Assembly: GCF_047496725.1 (NCBI RefSeq)
Contig: NC_132985.1
Span: 4,145,001 to 4,209,000 of the forward strand
Source of the DNA: Anoplolepis gracilipes
Taxonomy: Eukaryota > Arthropoda > Insecta > Hymenoptera > Formicidae
Direction: 5' to 3'
Length of the DNA: 64,000 bases
The translations under genes were made by a program, and so were the position numbers. This document shows, one piece after another, positions 35,240 to 49,846 of this stretch (the stretch's first letter is position 1; each line of letters opens with the position of its first letter). The notes under the pieces are model-generated. The model made no database searches and was not told the origin of the DNA. It was given only the letters and a program-made list of their open reading frames with translations.

Positions 35240-38200
35240 AAATATCTCTCTATGTTATTGAAAATCCTGATCCTTCTTAAATTCTTTTAACTCATTGTTA
35301 TAATTTATTAATATTATTATAATGTAATTATTATTAATAATAAATTCATTAATGTTAATATAATTCATTCGTATTAATTTTTATATTAACTTTACGGGAA
35401 GGGAAAATTAAGTGTGCGAAATTACGCGATGTAACATTGTAACTTTCATTTTCCAATTGCGTAACACATTGTTTATTTTGAAAGTATAATTCACTTTTGC
35501 GATAAATTGATGGGAACACCGTACGTCAAACATGCCACATAAGCTTTGATAATAAATAGAATAAACGATTTATACGACGGCCTTGAAAACAGAAAATTCT
35601 TAGCTAATCTACATCCCCGTTTTAACTCTCGATAGTTTACCTCGTAAAAGTCTAATGTGTAGTAACGCAAAATATATATTAATACATTTTGCGCGCGAAA
35701 GAACCGCTTCCACACGCACTCGTCTCGGGGACGTATTTTTAGCGGAAGCCTACGGCGTCACACGGATTTATACACGTACACGTTAACGTGAACAATAAAA
35801 TTCTACCGCAAAATTATTGGATTGATCTCACACCTGTTCGCAATAAAAACTATATTATGCAACTTAACAGTCTCGACTCGACGAAGCGTGTCTCGCGCGC
35901 GACATTTGCCATTTTCATCGATAAAAAAATTCATCGCGAGATAAATTTCCGTTTTTTTTTTCTTTTTTTTTTTTTTTTTTTTTTTTTGCGGAAATAAAAG
36001 CCCCCTCGACGTATTCAGGTTATTCGGCATGACGTGATGATTAATTCTCGAATAACCGTTCGACGGAAGTCCTCGAGTGATCGGCGGTGGATCTCCCTTC
36101 CTCTCTTCCCCTCCCTCTCATACGTATCCGCAACCGCGAGAATAGAAACGAGTTTACGGAGGCAGGCAGACAAAATCGATATACATCGCGTTAATAATGA
36201 AGCGGCAAGGTCTATAACCTTCCGTGAGCGAATCGACCTTTCGCGGGGTGATATGAAGACACACTCGCGTTCCTTCTGTCGCTCTCTCTCTCTTTTTACG
36301 CGTGGAATTTCCAGATTTTTGCCCGCGGTACCGCCTTTGCGGCTTCTTTTTTACGTTTCGCGGAATTCCGACAGGCCTGCGTGCGAGTATTCTAATCCTC
36401 GTGAACTCCGTGTGACAGTTCTCATCCGACTTTGGTGAGAAATGTCACGGATGGAGGCGACTGTATTGGCGTATGTAATATCGGAACCTATCGTAACATA
36501 TTACAACCCCATATCGAGAGGGTTAACTATTATTACGCAACGTACATGGAAGGATTAATATCGTGCGTGCGCTGCACGATTTATTGCGATATAATTAAAC
36601 GGTCTCTCCATACCGTTCGGTTGATCTGTCGATACTTTTGTATACCCAGCCAATGTTGTTACACATTATGTAATTTATCGATGCAACAAGCAATCCGTAT
36701 TATATCAGCGTTTTTCATTAACTTGCATATTCGTTCGCGCGCTAATATGGATCGTTTTCATCGCGTAAATTCACGTGTTATTCAGAATCGCATATTTGCC
36801 ACTTAATTTACTAGCAATGATACGAGATTTGCAAATCAATTTGTTTTGTTATACATTTTTTCAAACATTTTTCATCAAGCGACATTATATACATTACTAT
36901 GTACTTGTGTGAAATTATTACATATGAAAATACGCCAAATATGAAAATATGAATTTATATAAATAAAATATATAAATTTAAATCAGAAAATTCCACTTTA
37001 TTTCTTTTTAAATATGATTTTTTTCTTTAACCCGTTAAAATTTTAAATTTATCATTGTTTACATCTGTCGTATTAATTAGTCTGAGATTTTATTATTAGT
37101 CTTCCTTTGATGTATTGTTAATGTGAAACATAATACAGGAAACTCACGTTTCGAGGAGGACGCGGAGGAGGGAAAAGAGAGAAATGTGTTTATTCCGCCG
37201 TTTATTCTCAATTCCAACCAAGGTCTGTTGAGATTTCGACCCATTAAATCGCCGTGCTTGATTAGCGATGCTTCATTAAGCAATCCTTACGTAACATTTA
37301 CATTTATCCGACTGGAAGAAAATATACTATATCTGGATATACAAAACGTCATGCATTTTTTTTTTTAGTAAATGTAAATGGTCTCGAAATCTCAGCGTGG
37401 GGTAGAACGCGCAACACAATTAAGAACAATCAAACACAAACTATTATACGAAACTCTGCAATTATAATGCAACTGCAATTAAGCTCGACTAAAAACCTAA
37501 ACGTTACACTTATAGAATATTAAATATTTTGCACGCGCATGCTCTGCTATTATTACAAGATATTAGGTCGAATAATTAAATTTCGAGAGTAACAAACTTG
37601 TTACGAACAAATTTCCTATGTTCCCATATCATTCATATCAGTGCTGAAGTATATATTCACGTGCGATCTACAGCTGCGTGTGACTTTTAGACTAGAAAGG
37701 ATTTAATTAGCTTGAAAAGAGCGATATACCACAAGGGCTTGCAGCGTTCTCTCGCTTAAGTTAAATTCAACGCGATGCAATTGAAATAGAGGGAAAGAGA
37801 GGTTTTATCGCGGGCGACGATTCCATACTTGGCCGACATGTAGGTTCACTTGGCTAGACTCTCAGGCACCTTAACTTGATAAAGGGGAAACGACGCTCTG
37901 TCTCTGCCAAAACCAGAAAAATCTATCCGGAGGAACGTTTCTACTTTTGTACGTACGACACTTCGACTGGTTGCAATAACGGAGTTGTTAGTTTAGAAAA
38001 AAAAAAAAAAAACGCGGGGATTGTTTCTATCCAAAATGGATAGATAAATTTCAATTTGTATGGAAAAATGTGATTCCCTGCATCTTCCTTTGCTTTTTCC
38101 CGTGATATTTCATATTTTGAACAGGTCTGTCCGTGTATAAACACCGGGAGTATGTTCCTCGAGGACATGTTCCTGCAATATCTATTTGTTGTTGGAATAT

Positions 38201-39740
38201 ACACGTTAAAGTGCATTCCTTCGCTCTTGGATTGCATCTTGATTATATTTCGAGGGAATAGCGTGAATTATTCTTTGTCACTCGTTACAAAGAAAAAGCA
38301 CATAGTCCTATAATGTTTCTTTCTTTCTTGAAAATACATATGCGCACGAGCGTGCTTAATTCTTTCTTTCTTTTTTTCGTATTAAAAAAAAAAAAAAAAA
38401 AAAAAGGAAACATTGCTCTCAACGACGATTACATCTTGAATTGCGCTACTCTCGCATTACGCTGGCAAGAGTTGTTAGCAAATCCTTGTCATATTGACTT
38501 TCCGCTTGGAATACCTCAGCCGATGATATAAATTCTTCCCTTTGAATCGTCTCGCAATCGCTAGCGAAATGGAAATACCGCGAACGAAACTTTACATTAA
38601 ATTTATCTCGCTAAATGCCCTTAAGTATAGCTTTACAGCGTTTATATTCTAGAGACTATAGGATATACCGTTGGCCACATGAGTCCCGCAAAATTAGATA
38701 ATTTTAAAATAAGCGTTATACAAATATCTATCTCTCCACGTCTGCTTCTCGTATCCCTTCAATCTTACAGTTAATATATTTCAACGACCACAGCTGTGTT
38801 CCTGTAAATAAAACTCTAAACTTTTAATGTGTATAAATTTATTTTTCTCTTCTTGCTGCTCCATCAAATTAGTAGTATTCTACAGAGAAATTGTGCAGAT
38901 GTATATATCGAGTCTCCAAGATGTTGAACGGTAATAAATTACGACGATAATTTCGTTGGCAGATGCAGAGAGAATCGCTAATTCAATATTAAATAAATGG
39001 ATTAAACGCCCTTTAATACAATTCTCTCTTCTCTTATTTCCCTAAGACACGAAATAAATAATACGGATATAATAATATAATAATATAATAATTGTACTAC
39101 TATTCGAGATTAACAAACAGATAAGATTTTATCCGCCGCGATATATAACGTACTTAAAAATAATTGAAAATTAATAGCGCAGAAAGAGATTGCGTGTCAA
39201 GGTGTCGTGTCGGGCTTGTGCTGTGTGTGTCCTGGGCCAAGGTCTCTATATTTTTTCCTCAATGATCGACGTTTTCGAAGCAGTTTCCTCTGTGTATTTC
39301 ACATAGAGCACATGTGAGAGAGTTTGTTCCACAAACAACTCTCGCGAGCGAGCGAGCGAGCGGCCCGACAAATAACACGCCGACTCACGTCACTCCGGCT
39401 GGATCCCCCGTACTTTAAACCGCGTTACGTCGAATTTATCCACGCGAGATTTCATTTCGCGAGCTACAAACCGCAAAGATCCTATTCGCGAGATGCGCAT
39501 GCCGTGACAAACTTTTAGTTGCAATACGTTGCGAAACGATCCCGTTTCAGAGCAAATTTCCTTACGGATGGCACATATTTCCATCATACTTAACATACTA
39601 AGTCTTCATTGCAAATTACTTTAGAATCAAGCATTCGCTTCTTCTCATGCGTTAATTACTTGAATAGCATGCTTCGTATATATACCTAAAAAATAGTGAA
39701 TAATATTAAATATTTATGAATGCACGTGCGCGTGATATTT
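35240..39740. other. Non-coding stretch, possible long intron
   Basis: No supported exon. Contains a poly-T run near 35950-35988, a poly-A near 38385-38405, and GC-richer patches at 36030-36480 and 39180-39500 that may be regulatory. Open frames in these patches occur on both strands and encode Arg/Ser-rich strings typical of CpG-rich non-coding DNA. Confidence 0.45.
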
Positions 39741-39748
39741 AGATAATT

Positions 39749-40125
39749 TCCAATTGGCATGAAACAGTTACAGAACATCCCACAAAGATGCTATAAATAT
39801 GACATTGGGGATATATAAAGTGTACATTAATGAAATATTTCATAGATATTTCTTTCGAAATGTATATTCACAACCTGTTCGCTGAATGTTCCATGTATAC
39901 TCTCAAAGAGATGTTTTATTAATTAATGATTTTTCACAGAATATTAATCATGATATGTTTAAAGAACGTCCATGTAGGACTGCATCTGTAACATATCAAT
40001 GAAATATATTTGCGACTTGTTATATACTTGTGAATACAATATTTTGTTTATTTTCTGTGAATATGTTTCTTTTCAAGCTACAATTGTTCCATGAGTAGTC
40101 TCATCAATGTAATAATAATTAAATA

Positions 40126-40167
<42 letters not shown>

Positions 40168-40474
40168 TTCATACTTTTATACGTCCAAATACAACAGTGA
40201 TAACATAAAATTAACAATATCTTGAAATATTGAATATACTTTTTAGGGAATCTTTTATCAATTTTTATGTTCACAGAATACAACACCTGTAACATTCCTG
40301 GAACAAGACAATAAATATTCCCAGCATATTCCAATAAAATATTCTAGAAATATTTCACGTTGTGCCAACCAGAGCAGTTTCAGAAATGTTTTTTGGAACA
40401 TTAATGGGGAACATCTGAACATTTCATTTGGGATATTTCTGGAATATATCTGACATATTCCGATGCAAATTGGA
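39749..40474. mobile_element. Tentative DNA transposon, about 725 bp
   Basis: The ends TCCAATTGGCATGA and CCGATGCAAATTGGA are imperfect inverted repeats. The interior is full of GAATATTCC- and GAACATTCC-like words on both strands and a TA microsatellite at 40127-40163. No clear target duplication and no transposase. Confidence 0.35.
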
Positions 40475-40809
40475 TTATTATTACGTTTATTATACACTTG
40501 ACGTTTGCGAAATATTATATTTGTATTGAATAGATCCCGAGAAAATCTCGGGCTGCTGTTATCGCTCGATCGAGTCGATATGCGTGTCGCGAAGAAATCG
40601 CGGCGATACGTCGATGTGCACCTTGGGAGAAGCGTGCCAAGGTCACCGTGGTCGACGGAGAACACTTTCCGGAGCCGTGTCGTCTGGTCGCTCCACCGGA
40701 ACCAGCTTCGATCCTCTCGATTAGATTGTTTCCTTAACGCAGAATTTCTTTCGCCTTCACCCGGGTAGATCCGCGAGTAGATCCGCAAGATAAGCGAGAT
40801 AAAGACGGG

Positions 40810-41016
40810 TCAAAAGGAGCACGGTGTATCCTTCTTTATGGCAGACTTGACGAAACTAGGACACTGTAGAATCGATATGTCAGTCGTCTCGTTCAGTTTC
40901 AATTCGGTATCGTCCCGATCAATACTGACGGTTAGGTCGTGCAAATCGAAGCTTATATCGTCATTTAAGTGACAGAACGAAGAGGAAAGGGACAAGGAAT
41001 ACGCGGGTTCTCTAAA
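40810..41016 (-). other. Coding-like possible terminal exon, minus strand
   Basis: After an acceptor-like AAATTTTAG on the minus strand, about 68 codons stay open and end in TGA. The product is balanced and protein-like (includes DLHDLTVSIDRDDTELKL), unlike most chance frames nearby. No upstream partner exon or family was recognised. Confidence 0.25.
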
Positions 41017-41019
41017 ATT

Positions 41020-42363
41020 TCAGACTCTTTGTTTCGCCGGGAAATCTATACTTGAGTTTGCTTAAATGAATCGGCAGATTCTGTGATGGGAGAAAAATCA
41101 ATAACAGGAACCTTCGACAAGATTTTAACTTTGTCCAAGCAAAAATACTTTGCGTGGCGAAATTAAGAAGTAGAGTTACAAATGAATTTGAGGAGTGGCT
41201 TTTAATTAAATTTTCCCTAAGATATCAGCCATGGTTTTCGTTCGTCTATTTCAATACGCTTTGTATGCTCAGTGGATTGGCCGGTCAAAGTTAAATTGCC
41301 ACTATTATTAAGTCTATATAAAGATCGCTAGACCGTTATCAGAAGCTAGGAAAAGTCAAAGCATCCTCCATTGTTTATTTCACTTAAAGCGAAAATATTT
41401 CTCGGACGGAAACAGACTAATATCTTTATGTGAATCTTGACGAGCTCATTTAATTTGTTCGATTATACCCGCGAAGCGTGACCGCGCCATCAAGATCCTC
41501 TTAAGTACTTTCCCTCCTTTCATTTTTACGTACGCGTCTTACGCGAGAGAAATAATACTAACTTAACTTACAATTAGTTTAATGCCTCGGGACAAGCACA
41601 ATTATCGCGAGATGGACGAGCGGAAACTGAGAATATCGATTCTTAAAAGGAAGTCCTTCGAACGCAGGCTATGTACGATCCACGTGGCCGACGTCTGTGT
41701 AAACGTATGAGAGGACGTCCTCGCCTCTCCAAGAGATAGAAAATGAATATATACGGAGCATTATACGTGCGGTAGCTACTTTGTGTAACCACCGATATTC
41801 CTCTTTGACCTCTTACGTTATCAGGCACGAATACTACGTTTACCGTGAAACGAAATATACATTATCGATCGGTGTGTAATATCCGCTGGCAACGCGAATA
41901 CATTAGAATGTTCGTATATTGACACGAGCAAACTTTTATTATTCAACAAAACATTTAATATTCTTGCAAGGATTGCCGGCGCGATTTAATGCATGGTTGC
42001 TTCCTAATTCACTTGGAAAAGGGGACCAGTGATTATTTCAAAAATAATCCCAGAGGATCATGAGAATGATTACGATCGCGAAACACGATGGAAAAGCAAT
42101 CGCGTGAATTTGGCAAATAAAAATCGTAAATAGAAAATAACTTTTCACGAAGACGTCGCGATCGCCAAAACAAATATTATAATCTTTACTTTTCTCTCAA
42201 GAAAATCCTCTTTCGCCGAGCGATCAATTACGAGAAAATGTTTCGTGGGATGTTAAAAATATTGAAAAGAAAATAGCAAAAATATGAACGCGTTGAAAAA
42301 TTTTCGTGTATCGTTAATCTCGTTCAAACCTGAGCTTGTCGATGATACGATGACACTCGATAG

Positions 42364-42395
<32 letters not shown>

Positions 42396-45300
42396 CGCTA
42401 TGCGTTATTTTCTCAATATCCTTCGGTATCTCGTTCATCTCACAATTGTCTCATTCCTATTCCTCTCGTTCGAATAATATAGGATTCGCCCACGTTATCG
42501 GTTAGAAGTGTATCACGTGTCATTGCATAATATTATATAAACCAGGGTTATAGGACTAGACGGCGAGTTGGCACGAAGCCATTTCACGTCAAGAATGCGA
42601 TAAAAACCTGTGCCTCGTGAATGTGCGGAATCATTTTTTCTTTTCAACCCTCTCTTTTTTTTTTCATTTTGTTTGGATTCGTCAAGAAAATCCTTCGAGG
42701 AATCTGTTTTGACTTTTACTATCACGTTACACATCATGGCAAATAATGATATTTATTCACCTATGAAATACAAATACATTTGTGCGTAAATTATTCCAAA
42801 TTCACATCAAATGTCCTTTTTATGACCCGTTTTTTGTCATATTCTTTCATCACTATAAGTTGTTATTGATTTTCCCTTAATGAAAATGTCGAGGCATCAA
42901 TTTAGAGTTATAAATGAAAGTATGACTTCTCGCAAATCAACTTTGAAATGTCAAACTACATTTTTCAGATAATTCCAAATAAACTTTATTATACTTTGAT
43001 CAAATTATAACTTTGAGATTTAATAAAAATAATAATAATAAACAATAATAATTAATTAATAATAATTAAAACATTGCTATAAAAATTGCAATAAATAATA
43101 AAGACTAAGGAAAAGTTGACCACAAGTTTGACGAAATCTGTCGTTAAACAGATATTTGATGATTTTGGAGTATCCTACATATTTCTTTCTTTCTCTCTCT
43201 CTCTCTCTCTCCATTTCTCTTTTTTAAAACGCAGACTATTCTAAAGATACGTTAATTAAATAGAAACACGTGTGAGACACGTTCTAAAACCATTCCACAC
43301 TCCAAGCCCGAAAACACTTTGAGCAGATAACATTTTGCAGTAACGAGTAATTCGATCGAGTCCGAAACTACCGACATGAATCAGACATCGTAACTTTACG
43401 CGGCGTATAACCGTCTTCCTTTTCTGGTTCATGTTAGCGAATCGCACCGTTTGCATGATACCTCGCTGCGAACGTTCTATCGACGCACGTCGAACTTGTT
43501 AAAATAGACAGATGAGCGAAGAGAAAACGGGAGAAACCTCTCTCTTCTCCTTCCTAGAGGAAAAACGTTAGCAGACACTTCTCTCCCTCTTTCTCGCCGC
43601 CTCTATCACAGCCTCGTTAAGAAACAATCGATCCGTCATTCTCAGATCGATCCAACCGATAAAAAGAATAGCACGGAGCGAGAGAACGAGAGAGGGAAAC
43701 CGGAGGGGTGCGGAATGACCATGTAATTTTGCTAAAGTTACTTTTGCCACCGTTGCGATCTCTGTTCGATTTTCTCATTATCGTAACCGAGGAAGAGAAT
43801 CGCATTGTTCGTCTCCGTTGAGAATCGAACGAAAATTGAACGGCGAATTAAAATATAATATAATGTATGTAAGTTGGCGTTAAATTCCATCGCGCAATGT
43901 GTTGTCAAAATATTAATAATTATTACTTACGCTAAATATGACAATTATGCGCTCGCGCTGATGATGCAGCCATTGTGTCATAAAGATATGTTTTTTTTTT
44001 TTTTTTTTTTCTTTCACGAAGAAATCAGAGAGAAGTTTCTTTCTCAATCATCTTACGAACAGAGAGAAGCGATTAATTAACGCCAGAGACCACATGTAAA
44101 ATACAGAGTCAATAAATCTACGACAGTCGACTAAGACATGTTAATGCGTTGATTGGGAGAAATCGATTATCGGCAACCTTGTCTCACGCACAAGGAGACG
44201 ATCTCAATAATACCCTGTTGTTTTTCATTCAATACATCAGTCGGTTTTGCAATAACGACAAAATTTAACGAATCAATTTCCTACCGGAAGCATGTCACAT
44301 GGTAGTTTGTTAAGAAATATCATCAAAGTTAAGATTGCGATCAATTAGGTTGCTCGAAAATTTGGCACAAAGAGCGGCAAAGTGTGCGCATCGACATTAA
44401 TATTCTTTAGAGTTTAAGTTGTCGGTGAGATGGCGAGAAGTATGAAGTTTTGGCGATGTTCGTCGAAAACAGCGAGTAATTCAGGATTCGCAAAAACGGT
44501 GAAGAACCGAGTTGTATATCGTGTTTGTCGGGCCACGTCGAACTGCGACCTTCGTTCTTAATAGTAACGCCGAGAAAAGGAAAGAACCAAAGGAGAATAG
44601 ATTATTATTCTTTCCGCGATTTAAAAACTATTATTTCCCTCGAATGGAACTTTCCGGGCTCGTAAGATCATTTTTAATGGGACGAAAGTTATCTGAACGA
44701 TATTTCTCTATTTGCGCGACCTTTGAATTTATGACATATCGTTATGACGTATCGATATCTCGTTGGGTTGGTTACTGAAAGGAGAACTTGGAAATGTCAT
44801 CATTTTCGCATAATGACACGTCAATCGAGCTTTCCATAACAAAGCGGAAAATATTGCGTGTCGTAAAGTGCGAGTGACAATTTTCTTATAATTAAGAATT
44901 ATCGCACATGATAAATTTTCCCTCAGTAATGTTGGCGTTTACGATATTTCAAACTAAAATTAATGATCTCTCCAAATCGGGTATCGCAGCTGGTGAAGAT
45001 ACGCGAGTAAATCTTTTGGAAATTTCGACAAATTTAAGGATCGTTCATAATCCTTTCCTATAATTTATCATCCCGAGAAGATGGTAAAGAGAAGTTACGA
45101 TAATACTCGTCGCGGTGCAATTCTTAAAATCTCCGGTATATAGTTTAAGCTCGCAGAGATCTCGCGTTGAAATTTATAATCTGGCTTACGTACAAGTTTT
45201 AACGAGGTATTACACGTAATTTGATCCGTAAGACTCCATAATGCGGGCTGATGCTGACAAGCCGCGAGTGGCGACTCCGATCCGAGATCTTACCTCTTTA

Positions 45301-48300
45301 TCTCTTATCAAACTTTGAATTTGCATAATTTCAAAAAAAAATTAATACCGCGCTGTGGTAAAGCGAATAGCCGGGGGAATATAAATATTCCGGAGAGGTA
45401 TAACAGTTCGCTCGCATCGCGATCTTTTATTCAAATCAATTACGTTTCTTTTTATCTGGACACGTGCGTTGAAAAACAGGCGCGCACGCGAAGCTGACGC
45501 GCGTTGATTAGGTCAATTTGCCGAGGGGATACTGATGTTTTTCAGCAATCTTCGTTGACCCTCTTCTGTTTTGCCTGTCACAAACGTCAATTTTTACTTA
45601 GGACTTATCATCTCCCTCTCGTACATTCGGCCAAATTCCAGGATGATCTAAATATACGTCATTCTTCGAAAGTGAAGGGAAGCCCTTCGTTCCCGCGTCC
45701 CTATTTCTATTTACGGACAATTTCTGTTGAGCCCTTCTTGAATTCAAATCTCTTCCATCTTTCATGGTCCATAAGCAATCACGCTGTTCTACGCAAATCG
45801 GGTAAATTTGTCTGCCTCGCTTGACCGATTAAAAATTTTTCCTACTATTTCTTTCGTTTCCCGCCTTCCCTTTGCGCGCGCGAAACTAAGTTATCCCGAA
45901 GGACCGATCGATCGCAGCACCCACAGCTTTCCACTGAGAGTTTTTCTCAAGGTTACGACAAATGCGTGACCTTTCAAGGACGAGCGCATGCTTCGCGGGG
46001 ACGAAAGTTTCATAGTTATTTCAAACGTGAATGTCGGGTAACCACAATCAGAAAAGTTCATCAGGTAGAAGATTGAAATTACAATTTCTTTAAAAAAAAA
46101 AAAGGAAAAAAAATCTCGCTGCAACATTCAAAGCTTTAATTCCACTATAATTTACTTTCGATCGTTTCGACTCAAGACTTTTTCATTTTTTTCCTTCGGT
46201 TTTTTCTATCTCGTTTTACCACGCGATTCCTTCGAATATATTGCTTCTGTATAAATAATGATAAGCGGCCAATGATCGACCGATGTGTAACTGTATTTGT
46301 ACGGAGATTTATTTGTATTGCACGCTTCCTTGAATAATTCTATAGACCTTTGGAAGGTCAATTGTCGATCGAGCGCGTCCAAGGACTCGTTTCATTATTT
46401 ACACCTCAGACACCTGTGGGACAGGACCGGCAGGAGCCTCTCTGATTAGGGTAAAGAGATAGCCATACACAAGCAGCTAACGATATTAATTAAAATCCAT
46501 TAACAAAGCCAGCTGACGCTAACTGACGTGCGATATACTATAATGTCGCTCTCGGCCGAGATATATAACGAAACCAGAGAAGACGGTGATCCTGTTCTCC
46601 AATTTATCCCGTAGAAGAAAGAGAGATTAGTCCCGAGTAGTGAGCTCATCAGTAGTGTTTGCATTCTTTCTTTCTCTTTGTTTTTTAACGCGTTTTTCTT
46701 TCACGATAATCTAAAATTGGAAAGTACGGTTTAGTACGTGATAGGTCGTATTAACGATTGCGAAAAAGACTACCGTACCGTACCGTAAAATATTTATTTT
46801 ACGAGTTTCTCGTTGTCGTCCGGCCATTTCCTAAGGATGTCCACTACCTCTGGGAGCGATAAAGGCATAAATAAGGAGCCCACTCTGTTGAAATAATTAT
46901 CGTGTGGGAGGGAAACGAGGGAGTTTCTGATCTCTCCAGTAAATCCCCCTCGGTTACTCTAACGCTCGAGACTAATGCAGCGGTATTTATATTCAAATCT
47001 TTTAATATAAACACTAGATTGACACAGCTTCCATGTCGCGATGTTGATAAAAAATAATATTGCACGCTCGAATTTTACTTACGATATTTTTTTAATTGAT
47101 TTTCGTGGGGAAAAATAACACTGCTGACTACTTGAATTTATTGGATACCTTTCTTTATTTCCATCCTTTCATCCACTCTTCCTCCTCGCAAATGTTACGA
47201 AGTGAAACAAAGTATGACAAACGTTCTACTTCAGTGAGATACTAATTTGTCACAAAAGTCAGAAGACGTAGATCGATAAACAACAAACAGTGAACGCCTA
47301 TTCGCAGTAGGATAATACACGGTAGTCATGAAGGAATATATCTTACTCTTTATTTTCATTACACAATTGCTCTCGGTGTCCGCCTTATAATCTTTGACTC
47401 TCTTCTCGGGATTTACTTGTATTGTCACGTCTCAAGTGTTTACACAAGTCCATGATGCAAAGAGCAATATTCACGCGCACACTGATAGTTAAACGTTTAT
47501 TATTACAATTAATTACATTATCGATATTTGAAACGACGTTTTCATGCGTCAATACTACTTTCTCGTCCGATGTATGATAAAAAAAGTTGTTATGCGCGAC
47601 AAAAGTTGTTTATGAGAGTGTAAAGAGGATCAACGTTTCTTCGCAAGTCATGCCAATATAGCGTCGAGAGTAAATTGCACGATACCTCGTCGACGAACGT
47701 AGAAAGATATGACCACTCTGGTCAAAATTAAATATGAAGCAGCGGTTGCTTCTTCGAAAGAAAATCAAATTTAATTCAAAAGAAAAATATTACACACTGC
47801 TCACTGTACCTTATATACGGAAAAATATAATAAATCATATAAATTATATTATAAAATAAATTAATAAATTAATAACTATAAATTATATTATATAAAATTA
47901 TATGATTAATTATGTAAATTTTACATTCTCGCATAACTCGAGTAAGAATCGAATAAGAATACTGAAATAATGCATGATACATTTTATACAAAACAGAGCT
48001 TTGACAAATGCAATCTCTTTCTTCTCGAACGCATTCGATTGTGAACAATAATTGACGTATCTCGCATTGAAGATGGAACGATTTACCGCGCTTTGAGATA
48101 AACCGCCCGCATGATTGGCGAAACGTGCTCCTTCTACCTGTAATAAGTTTGGAAGAAAACTTATCGTGGGACGTGACAAATTATTTATCGTAGTACGTTA
48201 TCGTCCACATTGCTGTGGAACCAGCAACGTGTACGAAGTTTTCATCGCTAAAACGGTTAATTTTATCTCCGCCTCGAAATTTTCGCTCGCGCAGCAAAAA

Positions 48301-49200
48301 CGAACGAGAGATACGCAGATTTCCGCGCACGTGGCATATTTAACAGTGAAATTTTTCGCATCTGCGATTTGTCGTTTCTATTTTTTGCGAGAGATACTTT
48401 AGTTGATTTACCGAAATTATGCTTAATCAGCATAACGAGCTTGTAAATTAGGAAGGAAGAAAGGAAAATGTTTCGCGTGTAAGCAATTTCTATCATGTTT
48501 GACGTTATGTATGTCCCTTGATTGACTAATTTATAGCGATAACACGAAAAATATGATATGACGTGATATTTTTGCGAAGAAAAACACACTTTATCTTTGT
48601 ATCAATTTTTCTATTTAAAAACAAAGAGTTGTTTGTGCTTTATATCATGAATAATGATTAAAGCGATAAAAATGAATTACCTTTATCATGAATATTCATC
48701 AAAATATCTTGATGTCAAATATATAAATAACCAGTCAAATCACAATTATTTAAAAAAGAAAAACAAGAGAAACAAAAAAGACAAAAGAATAATTCTAATA
48801 ACCAAAACTTTGCCGCTGCTTGGACACGCGAGTGTAAACTTGAATGTAAACTTATTTGTTAATAGGATTTCTCTAGAACGTAACTTGTGTCAAAATACCA
48901 GCTCGGCCGCTTTCAACATTTTATCGAAACTTTCGCTCGCGGCAGAAGTTTCCTTTCTCGCTAATAGAGTGCAATGCAATTTCTACGATGTACCATACTG
49001 TCCAGGAACTGCATCAGGTTCAATTTAATTTCCCAATAAATAAAACATAAATCAAACATAAATAAAAATTATGTCATCACAGAGAGTTTGGAGAGAGAGC
49101 AATATTTTCTTTTCCTTTTTCCGTTATTTCACACAAAAAAAAAAAAAAAAAAAAAAATCAAAGAATTATAAATGGATATAACGTCTCGTATCTTTTTCAT
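41020..49200. other. Non-coding stretch with no recognised gene
   Basis: Moderate GC with AT-rich patches. It holds a GA microsatellite at 42368-42395, a CT run near 43193-43210 and a poly-T near 43990. No reading frame resembles a known family and no exon chain could be built. Confidence 0.45.
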
Positions 49201-49229
49201 TAAAATGAAGAACCCATGCATCGAATCGT

Positions 49230-49558
49230 CCATGGTGTAATAAGACAAGGTGTAACATAATGACGGCAGCAAAATGGAATTAGCCAATCAAAAGTCGGTT
49301 CCAAATGCACCCGTGAAATTCAAATATATAACGAGATATTCAATCAGCATCGCGGAAAAGAAGCTTCAACATTTCGATATATTCAAGAGTTCGAGGTTTC
49401 ACGGATTTTTTTAGAAAGGGAAACATATGTGCGCAGCCATATTATTTTTCAGCATTTGGGACCAATTCTTGATTGGTCGAAGAGCAACCATTACTTTGAA
49501 CGACTGCGCATCCTCGGGAATGTTACAGCTTATCTTTTTACACCATGGAATCGTCGAC
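49230..49558. mobile_element. Fold-back DNA element, 329 bp, with 6-bp target duplication
   Basis: Ends CCATGGTGTAATAAGACAAG and CTTATCTTTTTACACCATGG are inverted repeats, and pairing continues inward past TGTAACAT to CCAATCAA and GGTTCCAAATGC, making arms of about 110-120 bp. AATCGT occurs directly outside both ends (49224-49229 and 49559-49564), which reads as a 6-bp target-site duplication. No transposase is present, so it is a non-autonomous MITE. Six bp is unusual for the common insect superfamilies, so I leave the class open. Confidence 0.85.
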
Positions 49559-49564
49559 TTTGAG

Positions 49565-49789
49565 GGATTCCGGATGCGCGAGTGCTTTCGAGTTATCGAT
49601 CGTCCGCGGGATCCTTTCAGAGCACCTTAAGGCCGACGTGCGAGGTTTTTCCGTGCAACAAGTAACTTAAGCAATCCTCTTCTCCGAAGAGGAGGATCTA
49701 CGATTCGGATCCTCGCAATAAATAGTCTCTCAAGGCTACCTCCATGTCTCGTCCGCGCGCAACAAGTTACTCAAAGCTATCGCTATATG

Positions 49790-49846
<57 letters not shown>

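Noticed and set aside
36034..36438. 134-codon plus-strand frame
   Set aside because: Arg/Ser-rich translation of CpG-rich DNA, open in several frames, with no family resemblance.
40258..40788. 176-codon minus-strand frame
   Set aside because: It crosses the border between a tentative transposon and a CpG-rich patch and has no consistent protein character.
44348..44550. GGTTGCTCGAAAATTTGG, resembling a mariner terminus, followed by a short ATG frame
   Set aside because: No matching inverted terminus was found downstream and the 43-codon frame does not resemble a transposase.
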